Positions 52,057 to 61,580 are shown, numbered from the stretch's first letter. The stretch is 64,000 nt of DNA from Bifidobacterium sp. B4142 (GCF_026537325.1 NZ_JAFNMJ010000001.1:372001-436000); one strand, 5' to 3'. Program-made: numbers and translations. Notes: generated from the letters alone by a model not told the origin.

Positions 52057-52096
52057 ATTAAGTCCCTGGATTCATCATGAATCCCAGGGACTTAAT
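52057..52096. terminator. Bidirectional hairpin between the phosphatase gene and tRNA-Phe
   Basis: ATTAAGTCCCTGG pairs with CCAGGGACTTAAT (one bulged C) and ATTCAT/ATGAAT pair inside. It lies between the convergent phosphatase and tRNA-Phe genes. Confidence 0.78.
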
Positions 52097-52102
52097 GGTT
52101 GG

Positions 52103-52175
52103 TGGCTCCGAGCGGGATCGAACCGTTGACCTAGCGATTTTCAGTCGCTCGCTCTACCAACTGAGCTACAGAGCC
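52103..52175 (-). tRNA. tRNA-Phe (GAA)
   Basis: The minus strand folds with acceptor GGCTCTG/CGGAGCC, D-arm AGCTCAGTTGGTAGAGC, anticodon stem AGCGA/TCGCT with loop CTGAAAA (anticodon GAA) and the T-loop GGTTCGATCCC. 73 bases, discriminator A. Confidence 0.96.
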
Positions 52176-52222
52176 ATGAACAGTCGAAAAGACCCGGACA
52201 AACCGGGCCAGACCATTCCCAG

Positions 52223-52296
52223 CGACTCCGGCCGGACTTGAACCGGTGACCTCCGCCGTGACAGGGCGGCGCTCTAACCAACTGAGCTACGGAGCC
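52223..52296 (-). tRNA. tRNA-Asp (GTC)
   Basis: The minus strand shows acceptor GGCTCCG/CGGAGTC (one G-T pair), anticodon stem CCGCC/GGCGG with loop CTGTCAC (anticodon GTC) and a T-arm CCGGTTCAAGTCCGG. 74 bases, discriminator G. It is 47 bases from tRNA-Phe and co-oriented with it, so they are probably one transcript. Confidence 0.96.
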
Positions 52297-52368
52297 GAGG
52301 CTGCTCGAACAGCCAAAAGGAAAGTTTACATGAGCGCCGGAGGAATGCAAGCCCCGGCGCGTCGCTGT

Positions 52369-53379
52369 CTAGTCCTGCTGTTGCCAGCTATCGGTGTCGA
52401 TGTGGTGCGCAGGGTTGGCCTGCCAAGCCTGCCAGGCTGATTCGACGATCTCCTCGACGCCATACCTGGCATGCCAGCCCATTTCGGTGTTGATCCGGGT
52501 GGGGTCGCCGATCAGATGTGGCGGGTCGCCGGCGCGACGGGGCTTGATGGCCTCAGTGAAGGGCAGACCCGTCACTTTCTTGACTTCGTCCACGATCTGG
52601 CGAACGGATGTGCCCTGGCCAGTGCCCACGTTAAAGGCATCGTAGCGGCGCTGGTCGCGATCCAGGTAGTCCAGGGCGGCTATGTGGGCATCCGCCAGAT
52701 CGGAGACGTGGATGTAGTCGCGCACGCAGGTACCGTCGGGGGTGGGGTAGTCGTCGCCGAAAATGGCGGGTGCCTTGCCCTGCCGCAGCCTGTCGAAGAG
52801 CATGGGGATCAGGTTCAGGACAGCCGGGTCTTCCAGACTGACTGGTCCGCAGCCCGCCACGTTGAAGTAGCGAAGGGCGCAGAAGCGGATGCCGTAAGGC
52901 TCTTCGCAGGCCCGAGCCATCCACTCGCCGACCAACTTGGTCTGGCCGTAAGGGTTGATGGGGACCATGGGCTGTACATCCTCGGGAACCACGTCGACCG
53001 GAGGCTCGCCATAGGTTGCGGCCGAGCTGGAGAAGACCAACTTCTTGGCTTCGGTCTTTGCCATGGCGGACAGGACGTTGATCATGCCGTTCAGGTTCTG
53101 CCGGTAGTACCAGATGGGCTTCTCCACGGACTCGCCCACCTGCTTGCGGGCAGCGAAATGGATGACCGAGTCGACCCCGTTCTCATTGATGATATCGGCC
53201 AGACGCTGGTCGGCTCCCGGCGCGGCCACGTCAGCGCCGTAAAGACGGGCATTCCCGATCCGATCGGGCCTGCCATAGCTGAGGTCGTCGACCACGACGA
53301 CCTCCTTGCCGGCCTCTTGCAGGGCGTGAACCACATGGGCGCCGATGTATCCGCAGCCGCCTGTAACCAAAACTGACAT
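52369..53379 (-). CDS. galE: UDP-glucose 4-epimerase
   Basis: Interconverts UDP-galactose and UDP-glucose. 336 residues from the ATG at 53379, chosen for AGGAAAGG with a seven-base spacer. The N-terminal NAD motif VTGGCGYIGAH is at 4-14, and catalytic Tyr-X3-Lys is seen as YGQTK. It links galactose use with pgm. The divergent partner trmB is about 145 bases away across an AT-rich promoter region. Confidence 0.96.
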   Translation of the reverse strand: MSVLVTGGCGYIGAHVVHALQEAGKEVVVVDDLSYGRPDRIGNARLYGADVAAPGADQRLADIINENGVDSVIHFAARKQVGESVEKPIWYYRQNLNGMINVLSAMAKTEAKKLVFSSSAATYGEPPVDVVPEDVQPMVPINPYGQTKLVGEWMARACEEPYGIRFCALRYFNVAGCGPVSLEDPAVLNLIPMLFDRLRQGKAPAIFGDDYPTPDGTCVRDYIHVSDLADAHIAALDYLDRDQRRYDAFNVGTGQGTSVRQIVDEVKKVTGLPFTEAIKPRRAGDPPHLIGDPTRINTEMGWHARYGVEEIVESAWQAWQANPAHHIDTDSWQQQD

Positions 53380-53524
53380 CTGCATGCCTTTCCTATCCAA
53401 AACCGCAGATGCGGTCATGTTCAATTTTGAGTAAAAATGTTCTATTTTGTTTCAATTTAAGTATATCACGGAGACGAACACGTCACAGTCCATAAGACAG
53501 CCGAATTTAGGATATACATGAAGG

Positions 53525-54346
53525 GTGAAAAATACTGAGCAACCACAGAAATCCAATCGAAGGACCATTGTCTCATACGTCTTGCGTTCCGGCAGGCTCA
53601 GTTCCCGTCTGGAAGCTGCCTGGAGGCGCTATTCCGGCATTTACATGTTGGACCTGCCGAGGGGGGAAGGATCCCCCTTGTCGGTGGCTCAGAATTTGCA
53701 ACTGGATCAGGAGGCGGCTGATCGAATTTGGGGACGACGAGCGCCGCTGACCGTGGAAATCGGATCCGGCCAGGGCGAGAACGTCGTGGCCGCCGCCCGT
53801 AGGCATCCTGAGCGTAACTACTTGGCTTTGGAAGTTTACCGTCCCGGTCTGGCCCACACTATGCTTATGGCCGGCAAGGAGGGGTTGACCAACCTGAGGT
53901 TGGCCCAGGTAAATGCCTCGGATCTGTTAGAGCATTTGGCTGTGAACCTGGTCGACGAGCTCTGGACTTTCTTTCCCGATCCCTGGCCTAAAACCAAGCA
54001 TCACAAACGTCGGTTGATCCAACCTGCCCTGGCCGATGCGGTGGTGTCATGCCTGCAAGTGGGAGGGCTCTGGCGAATAGCCACAGACATTGAGGACTAT
54101 GCCCTGCATATACACGAGGTGCTGGATAACCATCCGGGTCTGCGCAATTTGGGCAATAGAACAGTTAGGCTGCCTCTGGGCCATGTGGGCAAAGGGACGG
54201 CCGCCATGGCTGAAGATATGCCTCATGGGGACTTTGTCGAGTCGAAGCGGTTCGAGGGTCGTATCGTCACCAATTTCGAGCGCAAAGGTATGCAGGCCGG
54301 CAGAACCATCCACGACTTAACCTACCAGGCGGTGGCAGTGGGATGA
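53525..54346 (+). CDS. trmB: tRNA (guanine-N7-)-methyltransferase
   Basis: 273 residues. The SAM-binding motif EIGSGQGENVVAAA is followed by LWTFFPDPWPKTKHHKRRL, the catalytic/tRNA signature of TrmB. A 60-residue N-terminal extension rich in Arg and Ser is present. It begins with GTG. The modification is m7G46 in tRNA. The gene is divergent from galE; the GTPase gene starts 128 bases after its end. Confidence 0.94.
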   Translation: MKNTEQPQKSNRRTIVSYVLRSGRLSSRLEAAWRRYSGIYMLDLPRGEGSPLSVAQNLQLDQEAADRIWGRRAPLTVEIGSGQGENVVAAARRHPERNYLALEVYRPGLAHTMLMAGKEGLTNLRLAQVNASDLLEHLAVNLVDELWTFFPDPWPKTKHHKRRLIQPALADAVVSCLQVGGLWRIATDIEDYALHIHEVLDNHPGLRNLGNRTVRLPLGHVGKGTAAMAEDMPHGDFVESKRFEGRIVTNFERKGMQAGRTIHDLTYQAVAVG

Positions 54347-54474
54347 CCACTGGAAGATCACCGGGCGCTGGCCTTCAACCCGTTGCCGAATCAGCAATAG
54401 GATCTAATCGGGCGCATGGATCCTGACGAGTAAGGTAAAACCGGACCGAGCAACTGATCGGAGAGGAGTTGGGT

Positions 54475-56439
54475 ATGGCTAAGAGGCTTGTGGCTGGGTT
54501 GCTGGCTCATGTAGACGCTGGCAAGACCACATTGTCCGAAGCCATGCTTTACCGCGCAGGAAATATCAGGCGGCTTGGCAGAGTGGATCATGGGGACGCC
54601 TTTCTGGACACTGACGAGACCGAACGCCACCGAGGGATCACCATTATGGTCAAGCCAGCAAGACTTCGATATCGGGATCTGGATTTGACCATCTTGGACA
54701 CCCCTGGGCATGTGGATTTCGCTGCTGGTATGGAACGGGCCCTGTCAGTGCTGGACTATGTGATTCTAGTAATGGATGCACGAATGGGTCCGGAAGGTTA
54801 TACCGACACTCTCTGGCGACTCTTGGATGCCCATGGCATACCGACCTTTCTCTTTGTTAACAAGACGGATGCACCAGGCGCCGATCCGGGGGCTCTTTTA
54901 GAGGCCTGCCGACAGCACTGGTCGCCTGGTTGCCTAGAGTTCGGAGATGGGCCAGAGGCAGCTGATCCGGAGGACCTGGCACTGTTGGATGAGGGCGCCA
55001 TGGACGAGTATCTGGAGGCAGGCTATCTGAGCAAGCAGACCTTGAAGAGCCTCGTGGCCCGGCGACTGCTCTTTCCGGCATTCCGGGGCTCAGCCTTGCA
55101 TCTTGAAGGAATTGACGCCCTGCTTGATGGTTTGGAAACCTTGACTAGAACACCGAAATACAACAAGCAATTTGGCGCTCGTGTCTATCGTGTTTCTCAT
55201 GACCGCAGTCATAGTCGGCTAACCTGGCTGAAAGTGACAGGAGGCAATCTTCCAGTCAAAACCCCGATGGATGACTTGCTCAATTATCAAAAAGCCGCGG
55301 GAAAGACGGATGGTAATGGTGGACGTATTGATCAGCTGCGTCTTTATTCGGGCGAGGGCTATCTGCTGACGAACATGGCGCATGCAGGAGATATTGTAGC
55401 CGCAACCGGGCTGGAGATGACCTATCCTGGGGAGGGTCTGGGTGTAGAGCCGGACTTGGGCAGGCCGGCCTTGGAGCCTGTGCTTACTTACGCTGTAAGG
55501 TCCCAGAATCAGAACTTGCACAGGATTCTGGAGGCCCTGAAGCTTTTGCAGGATGAGGAACCTATGCTGCATGTGTCCTGGGTGCCGCAGTTTCAGCAGA
55601 TCCAGTTACAGATCATGGGTCCGGTCGAGCTGGAGGTGATCCGTGAGGAGCTCCGTCGTCGTTTTGGACTGGAAGTGGACTTTAATCAGGGCGAGATCCT
55701 CTACAGGGAGACCATCCAGGCTCCTGTGGAGGGGGTAGGGCATTTTGAGCCCCTCCGTCACTATGCTGAGGTCCACCTGCTGCTGGAACCTACTGAATTG
55801 GGCTCCGGCCTGAGCTTCGCAAGCTCATGCAGTCGTGATCGGCTTGACGGAAACTGGCAGCGTTTGATCATGACTCATCTACAAGAGAAGGAACACCTTG
55901 GAGTGCTGACCGGATCGCCTATCACAGACATGCGGATCACTCTGCTGGATGGGCGTGCACACTTGAAACACACCGAGGGTGGTGATTTTAGACAGGCTAC
56001 CTACCGGGCAATTCGACAGGGACTGATGAAAGCCCGGAGTCTTTTACTTGAGCCCTGGTATTGGTTCCGTTTGTGTCTGCCACGTGAGTCTCTGGGGCAT
56101 GCCATGTCCGACATAGCTAGGATGGGCGGTCAGCTGGGATCCCCTCATGGTTCACATGACATTGTAGATCTGGAGGGGCGGGCGCCGGTCTCGTATATGC
56201 GTGACTATGCCATTCGTCTCAGTGCTTACACTCATGGTCAGGGTCATCTGTCATGCTCGGTGGATGGGTACCGACCCTGCCATGATCAGGATGCGGTGGT
56301 GGCTGACATAGGTTACGACCCTGAGGCTGATCTGGACAATACCCCAGATTCGGTCTTCTGCGCTCATGGCGCTGGGTATACGGTCAAATGGAACCGCGTG
56401 GAGGATTTCATGCATTTGCCAAGCATGGCTGGGCATTGA
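54475..56439 (+). CDS. EF-G-like GTPase, Tet(M)/Tet(W)/Otr(A)-type ribosomal protection family
   Basis: 654 residues with GTPase motifs AHVDAGKTT (G1), RGITI (G2), DTPGHVDF (G3) and NKTD (G4). Domain III/IV-type sequence and a C-terminal lobe follow. This length matches ribosomal protection proteins (about 640) and is shorter than EF-G (about 700). AGAGGAG precedes the ATG at 54475. The gene is chromosomal, with no mobile-element genes or leader peptide seen. A cellular function or intrinsic tetracycline tolerance are both possible. Confidence 0.85.
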   Translation: MAKRLVAGLLAHVDAGKTTLSEAMLYRAGNIRRLGRVDHGDAFLDTDETERHRGITIMVKPARLRYRDLDLTILDTPGHVDFAAGMERALSVLDYVILVMDARMGPEGYTDTLWRLLDAHGIPTFLFVNKTDAPGADPGALLEACRQHWSPGCLEFGDGPEAADPEDLALLDEGAMDEYLEAGYLSKQTLKSLVARRLLFPAFRGSALHLEGIDALLDGLETLTRTPKYNKQFGARVYRVSHDRSHSRLTWLKVTGGNLPVKTPMDDLLNYQKAAGKTDGNGGRIDQLRLYSGEGYLLTNMAHAGDIVAATGLEMTYPGEGLGVEPDLGRPALEPVLTYAVRSQNQNLHRILEALKLLQDEEPMLHVSWVPQFQQIQLQIMGPVELEVIREELRRRFGLEVDFNQGEILYRETIQAPVEGVGHFEPLRHYAEVHLLLEPTELGSGLSFASSCSRDRLDGNWQRLIMTHLQEKEHLGVLTGSPITDMRITLLDGRAHLKHTEGGDFRQATYRAIRQGLMKARSLLLEPWYWFRLCLPRESLGHAMSDIARMGGQLGSPHGSHDIVDLEGRAPVSYMRDYAIRLSAYTHGQGHLSCSVDGYRPCHDQDAVVADIGYDPEADLDNTPDSVFCAHGAGYTVKWNRVEDFMHLPSMAGH

Positions 56440-56864
56440 TGTGTTAATAAATGCGGGCTGGAACAGCAACCCCTATTGATTAATAGCCGTATTTATCGTT
56501 CAATTCGCCTGAATTTGGTATCTATGCACCCTGCTAGAGATGTGGGTTATATTCAGATACTGAAAAGCTGAATTGTTGTTTCAAAGACTGCCGCGGATCG
56601 CGGCAAAAAATGGCTAAATTACGGCTATCATCAATGCTAACCTCACAGGTGCAACCGGCATTGGTAATGTTTTACTGATGTGCTTGCAACATATATTGGT
56701 TGCTTGTGATGTTTAAAAATCCGGGCGATAGATAAATTTATAAGAATTGAAAAACGGTGCGCATTAATTCGGAAGTAGCGCTAGAAGGATATGATTTTTA
56801 CAACTACATGGTAGATTCCGGCGATAGATTATTGTTTAAACTTGCATTCGTACCTTTATCGCGG
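56440..56864. other. AT-rich gene-free stretch between the GTPase and LacI genes
   Basis: 425 bases. A hairpin TGCCGCG/CGCGGCA at 56589-56605 is followed by six A on the plus strand, so it is not a normal terminator in either direction. A short inverted repeat ATTCAG/CTGAAT lies nearby (about 56550-56573). I see no gene or tRNA. Confidence 0.6.
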
Positions 56865-57884
56865 TTATGCGTCGACAGGCGCTGTGCTGTTTCTTACTTT
56901 CAGACTGGTCGGTAGTACAACTTGATTATTAGTTATGGTGCCTTTTTCTTTGTCGATAAGCATGTTCGTGGCCATAACGGCCATCTCCTGTAACGGTTGG
57001 TGAACAGTGGTCATGGCTGGTCCCATAAAAGCGGAGGTCTGGATGTCGTCGAAACCGACAACTGATAGGTCTTCTGGAATCCGTATCCTCATTCTTCTGG
57101 CTGCCTCGTAAACGCCCATACTCTGCAGGTCACAGCCACCAAAAATAGCAGTGGGAGGGTTCGGCTCTTTCAGTAGGCTCAGAGCCTCCCGGTACCCACA
57201 TTGAGTAGTGAAATCTCCTTCTCTTACAAGCTTCCTATCTAGCGGAATCCCATGCTCGTTTAATGCAGCCTTATATCCATCAAAACGAGCCCTTGAGCAC
57301 ATCATCTGATTGGGCCCGGTGATAATGCCGATGCGTTTGTGTCCTAGATCCAGAAGATGTCTGGTTGCTATGACGCCGCCAGTCCAATTGTCGGCTTGAA
57401 CAGACATGTTATCGGGTGAAGGAGTACCTGATGGGTCTAACGTCAGATAGTTAATGTTGTATGAGTACAGGAGCTTGGTCTCTTTAACAGTTAGATTAGA
57501 AAAAATCAGAATAACGCCGAGAGGCTGTCTGTGGATCACGCCATTGACCCAGGATGAGTCAGGGTGCGTTTCATCTCCGCTTTCTGTAGTGATCACACTC
57601 AGACTGTGAGCCTGGGCTTCGGTGAGGATGCCACGTAGTATTTCTAGGCACCAGAGACTGTCGAATTTTTGAAAAACTACTTCAATCAGCTTGCGATTCT
57701 TGGAGGAACGGACCCTGCGGTGGTATCCATATGTTTCTATGGCTTCTGTTATGATTTTGCGTGTTTTTCCCGAAACATCACTTCGTCCATTAAGTACCTT
57801 GGAAACCGTAGAGAGTGAAAAGCCGGTTTTTGCAGCGATGTCAGACAACTGTACCGTTGTATTGGCAGCATTTTCCTTAAGCAT
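56865..57884 (-). CDS. LacI-family transcriptional regulator of sugar locus II
   Basis: 339 residues from the ATG at 57884. The HTH is VQLSDIAAKTGFSLSTVSKVLNG, followed by the effector-binding domain with VVGFDDIQTSAFMG. A TTG 30 bases upstream would add ten residues but has no ribosome-binding site. It is divergent from the importer-xylosidase operon. TTTCG/CGAAA elements in the gap (57936-57946, 58050-58076) are its likely targets. Confidence 0.93.
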   Translation of the reverse strand: MLKENAANTTVQLSDIAAKTGFSLSTVSKVLNGRSDVSGKTRKIITEAIETYGYHRRVRSSKNRKLIEVVFQKFDSLWCLEILRGILTEAQAHSLSVITTESGDETHPDSSWVNGVIHRQPLGVILIFSNLTVKETKLLYSYNINYLTLDPSGTPSPDNMSVQADNWTGGVIATRHLLDLGHKRIGIITGPNQMMCSRARFDGYKAALNEHGIPLDRKLVREGDFTTQCGYREALSLLKEPNPPTAIFGGCDLQSMGVYEAARRMRIRIPEDLSVVGFDDIQTSAFMGPAMTTVHQPLQEMAVMATNMLIDKEKGTITNNQVVLPTSLKVRNSTAPVDA

Positions 57885-57935
57885 GTCGAAACAGCCCCCA
57901 CAAAGACGCTTCAAATGGTCACATTCCAGTATACT

Positions 57936-57946
57936 CGAAACTTTCG
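57936..57946. promoter_or_regulatory. Short palindrome CGAAACTTTCG near the LacI gene
   Basis: An 11-base inverted repeat with single-base centre, 52 bases before the LacI start codon. It shares CGAAA/TTTCG with the operator-like repeat at 58050-58076. Autoregulation is inferred. Confidence 0.5.
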
Positions 57947-58014
57947 TTTAGTGAAATAGGCTGCTGCGCTGAGTTTTTATTGATATCTGCTCAGAAACTA
58001 AGTAAATCATCGTT

Positions 58015-58043
58015 TTGACAACAACCTTGTTAATGGTTATATT
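58015..58043 (+). promoter_or_regulatory. Promoter of the sugar locus II operon
   Basis: A perfect TTGACA box and TATATT are separated by 17 bases, the best sigma-70-type promoter in the window. The start site is expected near 58050, where the inverted repeat begins. Confidence 0.82.
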
Positions 58044-58049
58044 GTCAAG

Positions 58050-58076
58050 TACCGAAAAGAAATGGTTTTTTCGGTA
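58050..58076. promoter_or_regulatory. Operator candidate at the locus II start site
   Basis: TACCGAAAA and TTTTCGGTA are exact inverted repeats around a nine-base centre. They directly follow the promoter's -10 box, where a bound repressor would block initiation. A further TTTCGAAA palindrome sits at 58081-58088. Confidence 0.7.
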
Positions 58077-58243
58077 ATCTTTTCGAAAGGAAGTGGTGAA
58101 CGGGCTGGTATCCCTAGGGCTGTTTTGGGGGAAGCAGGCGGGAGTGATTGTTCTAGCTGAGTTGCGGAACAATACAAAGGTATGAAGTAACCGATCGTGA
58201 ACAGTGTCGTTTGATCAGGAAAGGATCCCCGTTTAAGGGGAGC

Positions 58244-59527
58244 ATGATGAGAGTAAAAACAATTGGAGCGGCTTTACTGACTTGCGTAACCGTTCTTTCA
58301 CTTGGAGCTTGTGGAGGTTCGGATCATGCGGGTAAAGATGGCAAGGTCACATTAAATTTCTGGCATATTTCCACGACTGCATCAGGCAAAGCATATCAGG
58401 AAAATCTCGCTCGTAAGTTCGAGAAGAAGCATCCCAATGTGACAGTGAAGGTACAAGCAATTCAGACAGAAGATTATGATGGTAAACTGCAAACAGCCAT
58501 GCAGGATTCCAATTCTGCGCCAGATGTCTTTTTGTCTAGGGGCGGTCAGAAATTGTCCGACATGGTTGAAGCCGGTCAGGTCATGGACCTGAGCGATAAG
58601 TTGTCTAAATCGGTACAGTCACGTCTCAGCGATACCCTGTCTGTTCAAAAGGTCCATGGCAAGCAATATGGCGTGCCGGTTATGCTTTCCCCTGGGGGCT
58701 TCTTCTATTCCAGGGATCTCTTCAAACAGGCAGGTATAGAACAGCCTCCTGCCAACATGGCTGAGTTCAGCCAAGCTGTACAGAAACTGAAGGACGCTGG
58801 TATTCCCCCAATCGCTTTGGGCGCCAAAGATGCTTGGCCGGCTGCTCACTATTGGTACTGGTTTGCTTTGCGTGAGTGTGCACCGGCTACCTTCAATTCG
58901 ACTGTCAAAACGAAAAAATTTGAAGATAAATGTTGGACTAAGGCTGGCCAAGATCTTGATGACCTCGCCAAGACAACTCCCTTTAATGAGGGATTCCTGA
59001 CGACCTCTGCAGCACAAGGAGCCAATTCTTCGGCTGGCCTCTTGGCCAATCATAAAGCTGCGATGGAGCTGATGGGAAGCTGGGAGCCTATGAATATGAT
59101 GGATCTAGCACCCAATGGGAAAATGGATGATTTAGGATTCTTTGCGTTTCCTGAGGTGTCTGGTGGAGCAGGTGATCAATCAGCCATGATGGGCGGTAGC
59201 GACGGATACGCGTGCTCGGTCAACGCGCCTAAAGAATGTGTAGACTTCCTTGACTTTATAGTGAATAAGGATAACCAAGAGGAGTACTACAAAGCTTTCT
59301 CGTCTATTCCTGCGGCTAAGGATGCGAGGAGCGCTGTTGATAATCCGACTCTGCAAGAAGTCTTGGCTGTGTATGCTAAGGCGTCTTCCATGTCTCTTTG
59401 GCTTGATACGCAATTCGGACAGAATGTCGGTAATGCGTTGAATACCGGCGTGGTCAATATGCTCTCTGGTAAGGGCGGGCCAAAGGATATCGTCAAGGCA
59501 ACAGATCAAGCAGCTCAAAAAGGTTAA
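58244..59527 (+). CDS. Sugar ABC transporter substrate-binding lipoprotein (locus II)
   Basis: 427 residues, family 1 solute-binding protein. The signal ends in lipobox LGAC, and the mature part begins with Gly/Asp/Lys residues. Two adjacent ATGs (58244 and 58247) follow AAGGGGAG; the first is used. Ligand-binding patterns include FLSRGGQKLSDMVEAGQ and HKAAMELMGSWEP. With a GH43 xylosidase in the operon, xylo- or arabinoxylo-oligosaccharides are likely ligands (inference). Codon use is more AT-rich than in neighbouring housekeeping genes. Confidence 0.93.
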   Translation: MMRVKTIGAALLTCVTVLSLGACGGSDHAGKDGKVTLNFWHISTTASGKAYQENLARKFEKKHPNVTVKVQAIQTEDYDGKLQTAMQDSNSAPDVFLSRGGQKLSDMVEAGQVMDLSDKLSKSVQSRLSDTLSVQKVHGKQYGVPVMLSPGGFFYSRDLFKQAGIEQPPANMAEFSQAVQKLKDAGIPPIALGAKDAWPAAHYWYWFALRECAPATFNSTVKTKKFEDKCWTKAGQDLDDLAKTTPFNEGFLTTSAAQGANSSAGLLANHKAAMELMGSWEPMNMMDLAPNGKMDDLGFFAFPEVSGGAGDQSAMMGGSDGYACSVNAPKECVDFLDFIVNKDNQEEYYKAFSSIPAAKDARSAVDNPTLQEVLAVYAKASSMSLWLDTQFGQNVGNALNTGVVNMLSGKGGPKDIVKATDQAAQKG

Positions 59528-59538
59528 GCATCAGGTTT

Positions 59539-59574
59539 CATGGGTGATGCCGTCATCTGGCAGCATCACCCATG
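59539..59574 (+). other. Intercistronic hairpin between SBP and permease genes
   Basis: CATGGGTGATGC and GCATCACCCATG form a perfect 12-bp stem with a 12-base loop, just after the binding-protein stop. No U-tract follows. As in other importer operons it may stabilise the upstream message and lower downstream expression. Confidence 0.68.
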
Positions 59575-59643
59575 GTCTTACAGGCAACGCGCATAAGCAT
59601 CGTATGAATCAGACTATTACAAGTAAGGGGGTTCGCATAACCA

Positions 59644-60570
59644 ATGCGTGATCCTAATGCAATCACAAAGTCCAGGCGTGAGAGAGTGGAAATAACCCTC
59701 CTGTCAACTCCGGCAATCATTATCTTCCTTGGTTTCGTCATATTCCCCGTTTTTATGGCGGTGTATTACGGACTCTTTAAGTGGAAAGGTTTCGGCTCGC
59801 CATCCAGCAACGGACAATTTATCGGTATTGATAATTTTGTTCTTATTCTCAAAGATCCGGTCTTTCAAAAGGCAGTTGGCCACAACTTCTTTATTGCCGT
59901 GATGTCTTTGATCATTCAAATACCGCTTGCCATACTCTTTGCACTGCTACTCAATCAAAAGTTCAAGGGGAGGGGGTTAATACGGACTTTGATATTTGTC
60001 CCCTATGTGATTTCCGAGGTAATTGTCGGAACTGGTTGGAGCTTGATGCTCCAAAGTAAGGGAGCTGTAAATGCAGTCTTAGCCAAGCTGGGACTTGCTG
60101 GAGCCGATTGGATTGCCAACCCGAAAATCGCCATGTGGACTCTGCTCTTTGTTATCTCTTGGAAGTATGTCGGTTTTTACGTCATCCTGATGCTGGCAGG
60201 ACTTCAATCTATCCCAGAAGAGTTATATGAAGCCGCAGCTGTTGATGGTGCAGATTTTTGGCAGATGCAACGCAGTATTACATTGCCTTTGCTGGCTCCA
60301 ACTGTGAGGATTGCCGCTTTTCTTTCCATTATAGGTTCTATGCAGCTCTTCGATTTGGTCTACATCATTTGGGGACAGTACGTTTCCGATACTGCCGGGA
60401 CGTCGACTATGGCTACTTATATGGTGCGCGAGGGGCGACTTGCATCAAATTACGGATATGGCAACGCCATAGCGGTGATTATCTTTCTGATTTCTCTGCT
60501 AGTGGCCTTGCTTTACCAAAAATTCGTACTCAGCAAGGATCTTGAGGGCGGGCTAACAGAGTCTAAATGA
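59644..60570 (+). CDS. Sugar ABC transporter permease 1 (locus II)
   Basis: A MalF-type permease of 308 residues with six helices. The EAA loop is YEAAAVDGADFWQMQRSITLP. It is 116 bases after the binding-protein gene because of the hairpin region. It is in an operon with the next permease gene. Confidence 0.94.
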   Translation: MRDPNAITKSRRERVEITLLSTPAIIIFLGFVIFPVFMAVYYGLFKWKGFGSPSSNGQFIGIDNFVLILKDPVFQKAVGHNFFIAVMSLIIQIPLAILFALLLNQKFKGRGLIRTLIFVPYVISEVIVGTGWSLMLQSKGAVNAVLAKLGLAGADWIANPKIAMWTLLFVISWKYVGFYVILMLAGLQSIPEELYEAAAVDGADFWQMQRSITLPLLAPTVRIAAFLSIIGSMQLFDLVYIIWGQYVSDTAGTSTMATYMVREGRLASNYGYGNAIAVIIFLISLLVALLYQKFVLSKDLEGGLTESK

Positions 60571-60617
60571 AGACGTACTGCTGATGCTATTGAGTTTTGT
60601 TGGGAAGGAACTGGAAA

Positions 60618-61499
60618 ATGTCAAATCATAAGGGTGGTAGTCGTTTTGAAATATTGCAGCGGTGGAAGGGGGAACGTGCGTCGACTCCTTGGGGTAACCC
60701 TGTAGTTTATTTTCTTTCCCTCGTGCTTGTCGGAATCTGTGTTGGGCCGGTGCTGTATATCATCTTCGGTGGTTTTCGAACCAATGCTCAAATAACTCAA
60801 GATCCCTCAGGGCTGCCTAACCCTTGGGTTGTTTCGAATTACACGAGCGTTTTGGAATCCGGGACTTTTTGGCAACAACTCGTCAATTCCTTGCTCGTGG
60901 CGTTGCTAACAACAATTGGCACGGTAGCGCTTGGCCTTATGGTCAGTTTTGTCATTGCGCGGTATCGATTCAGGTATGCAGGATTGATGTATTCACTTTT
61001 CGCTGCAGGTCTGATGTTTCCAATGACGGTTGCAATTACCCCTCTTTACTTGCTTATTAAGGCTCTTGGGCTGGTGAATTCAATTTTTGGTTTGGTATTG
61101 CCTGAGATCGCTTTTGCCTTGCCGACTACGATTATTATTCTGGTCCCATTCCTTAAGTCCATCCCTCAGGAGTTGGAGGAAGCTGCTGCCTTGGACGGCT
61201 GCTCGCGGATGGGGTTCTTCTGGCGCATGATTGTGCCCCTATCCATGCCTGGTGTAGCTACAACCGGAATTTTGGCTTTTGTCAACAGCTGGAATAACTA
61301 CATGCTTCCGCTCTTTCTGATTAATGACCCGCACAGGTATACGCTGCCGCTCGGAGTCCAGATGTTCAGCTCTCAGTATTCCGTGGATACAGCCAAGGTT
61401 CTGGCTTTTACCTCAATGTCTATGATTCCGGCATTATTGTGCTTTACTTTCTTCCAAAAAAGGATTGTCGGAGGCTTGACCGGGGCGATCAAGGGTTGA
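60618..61499 (+). CDS. Sugar ABC transporter permease 2 (locus II)
   Basis: A MalG-type permease of 293 residues. The ATG at 60618 is chosen for AAGGAACTGGAAA upstream; a TTG at 60597 would be in frame. Six helices and the EAA loop LEEAAALDGCSRMGFFWRMIVPL are clear. No ATPase gene is in the operon; an MsmK/MsiK-type ATPase elsewhere is expected. Confidence 0.94.
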   Translation: MSNHKGGSRFEILQRWKGERASTPWGNPVVYFLSLVLVGICVGPVLYIIFGGFRTNAQITQDPSGLPNPWVVSNYTSVLESGTFWQQLVNSLLVALLTTIGTVALGLMVSFVIARYRFRYAGLMYSLFAAGLMFPMTVAITPLYLLIKALGLVNSIFGLVLPEIAFALPTTIIILVPFLKSIPQELEEAAALDGCSRMGFFWRMIVPLSMPGVATTGILAFVNSWNNYMLPLFLINDPHRYTLPLGVQMFSSQYSVDTAKVLAFTSMSMIPALLCFTFFQKRIVGGLTGAIKG

Positions 61500-61580
61500 T
61501 GGCGTAAGCGGTGGAAAGACATAAAGTGAGATTAAAGACCAATGGGGAAGTACGTTACCAGGCGGGGGAGTGATGAAGCA

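Noticed and set aside
56589-56605. TGCCGCG/CGCGGCA hairpin as a terminator
   Set aside because: On the plus strand it is followed by A and on the minus strand the T-run comes before the hairpin.
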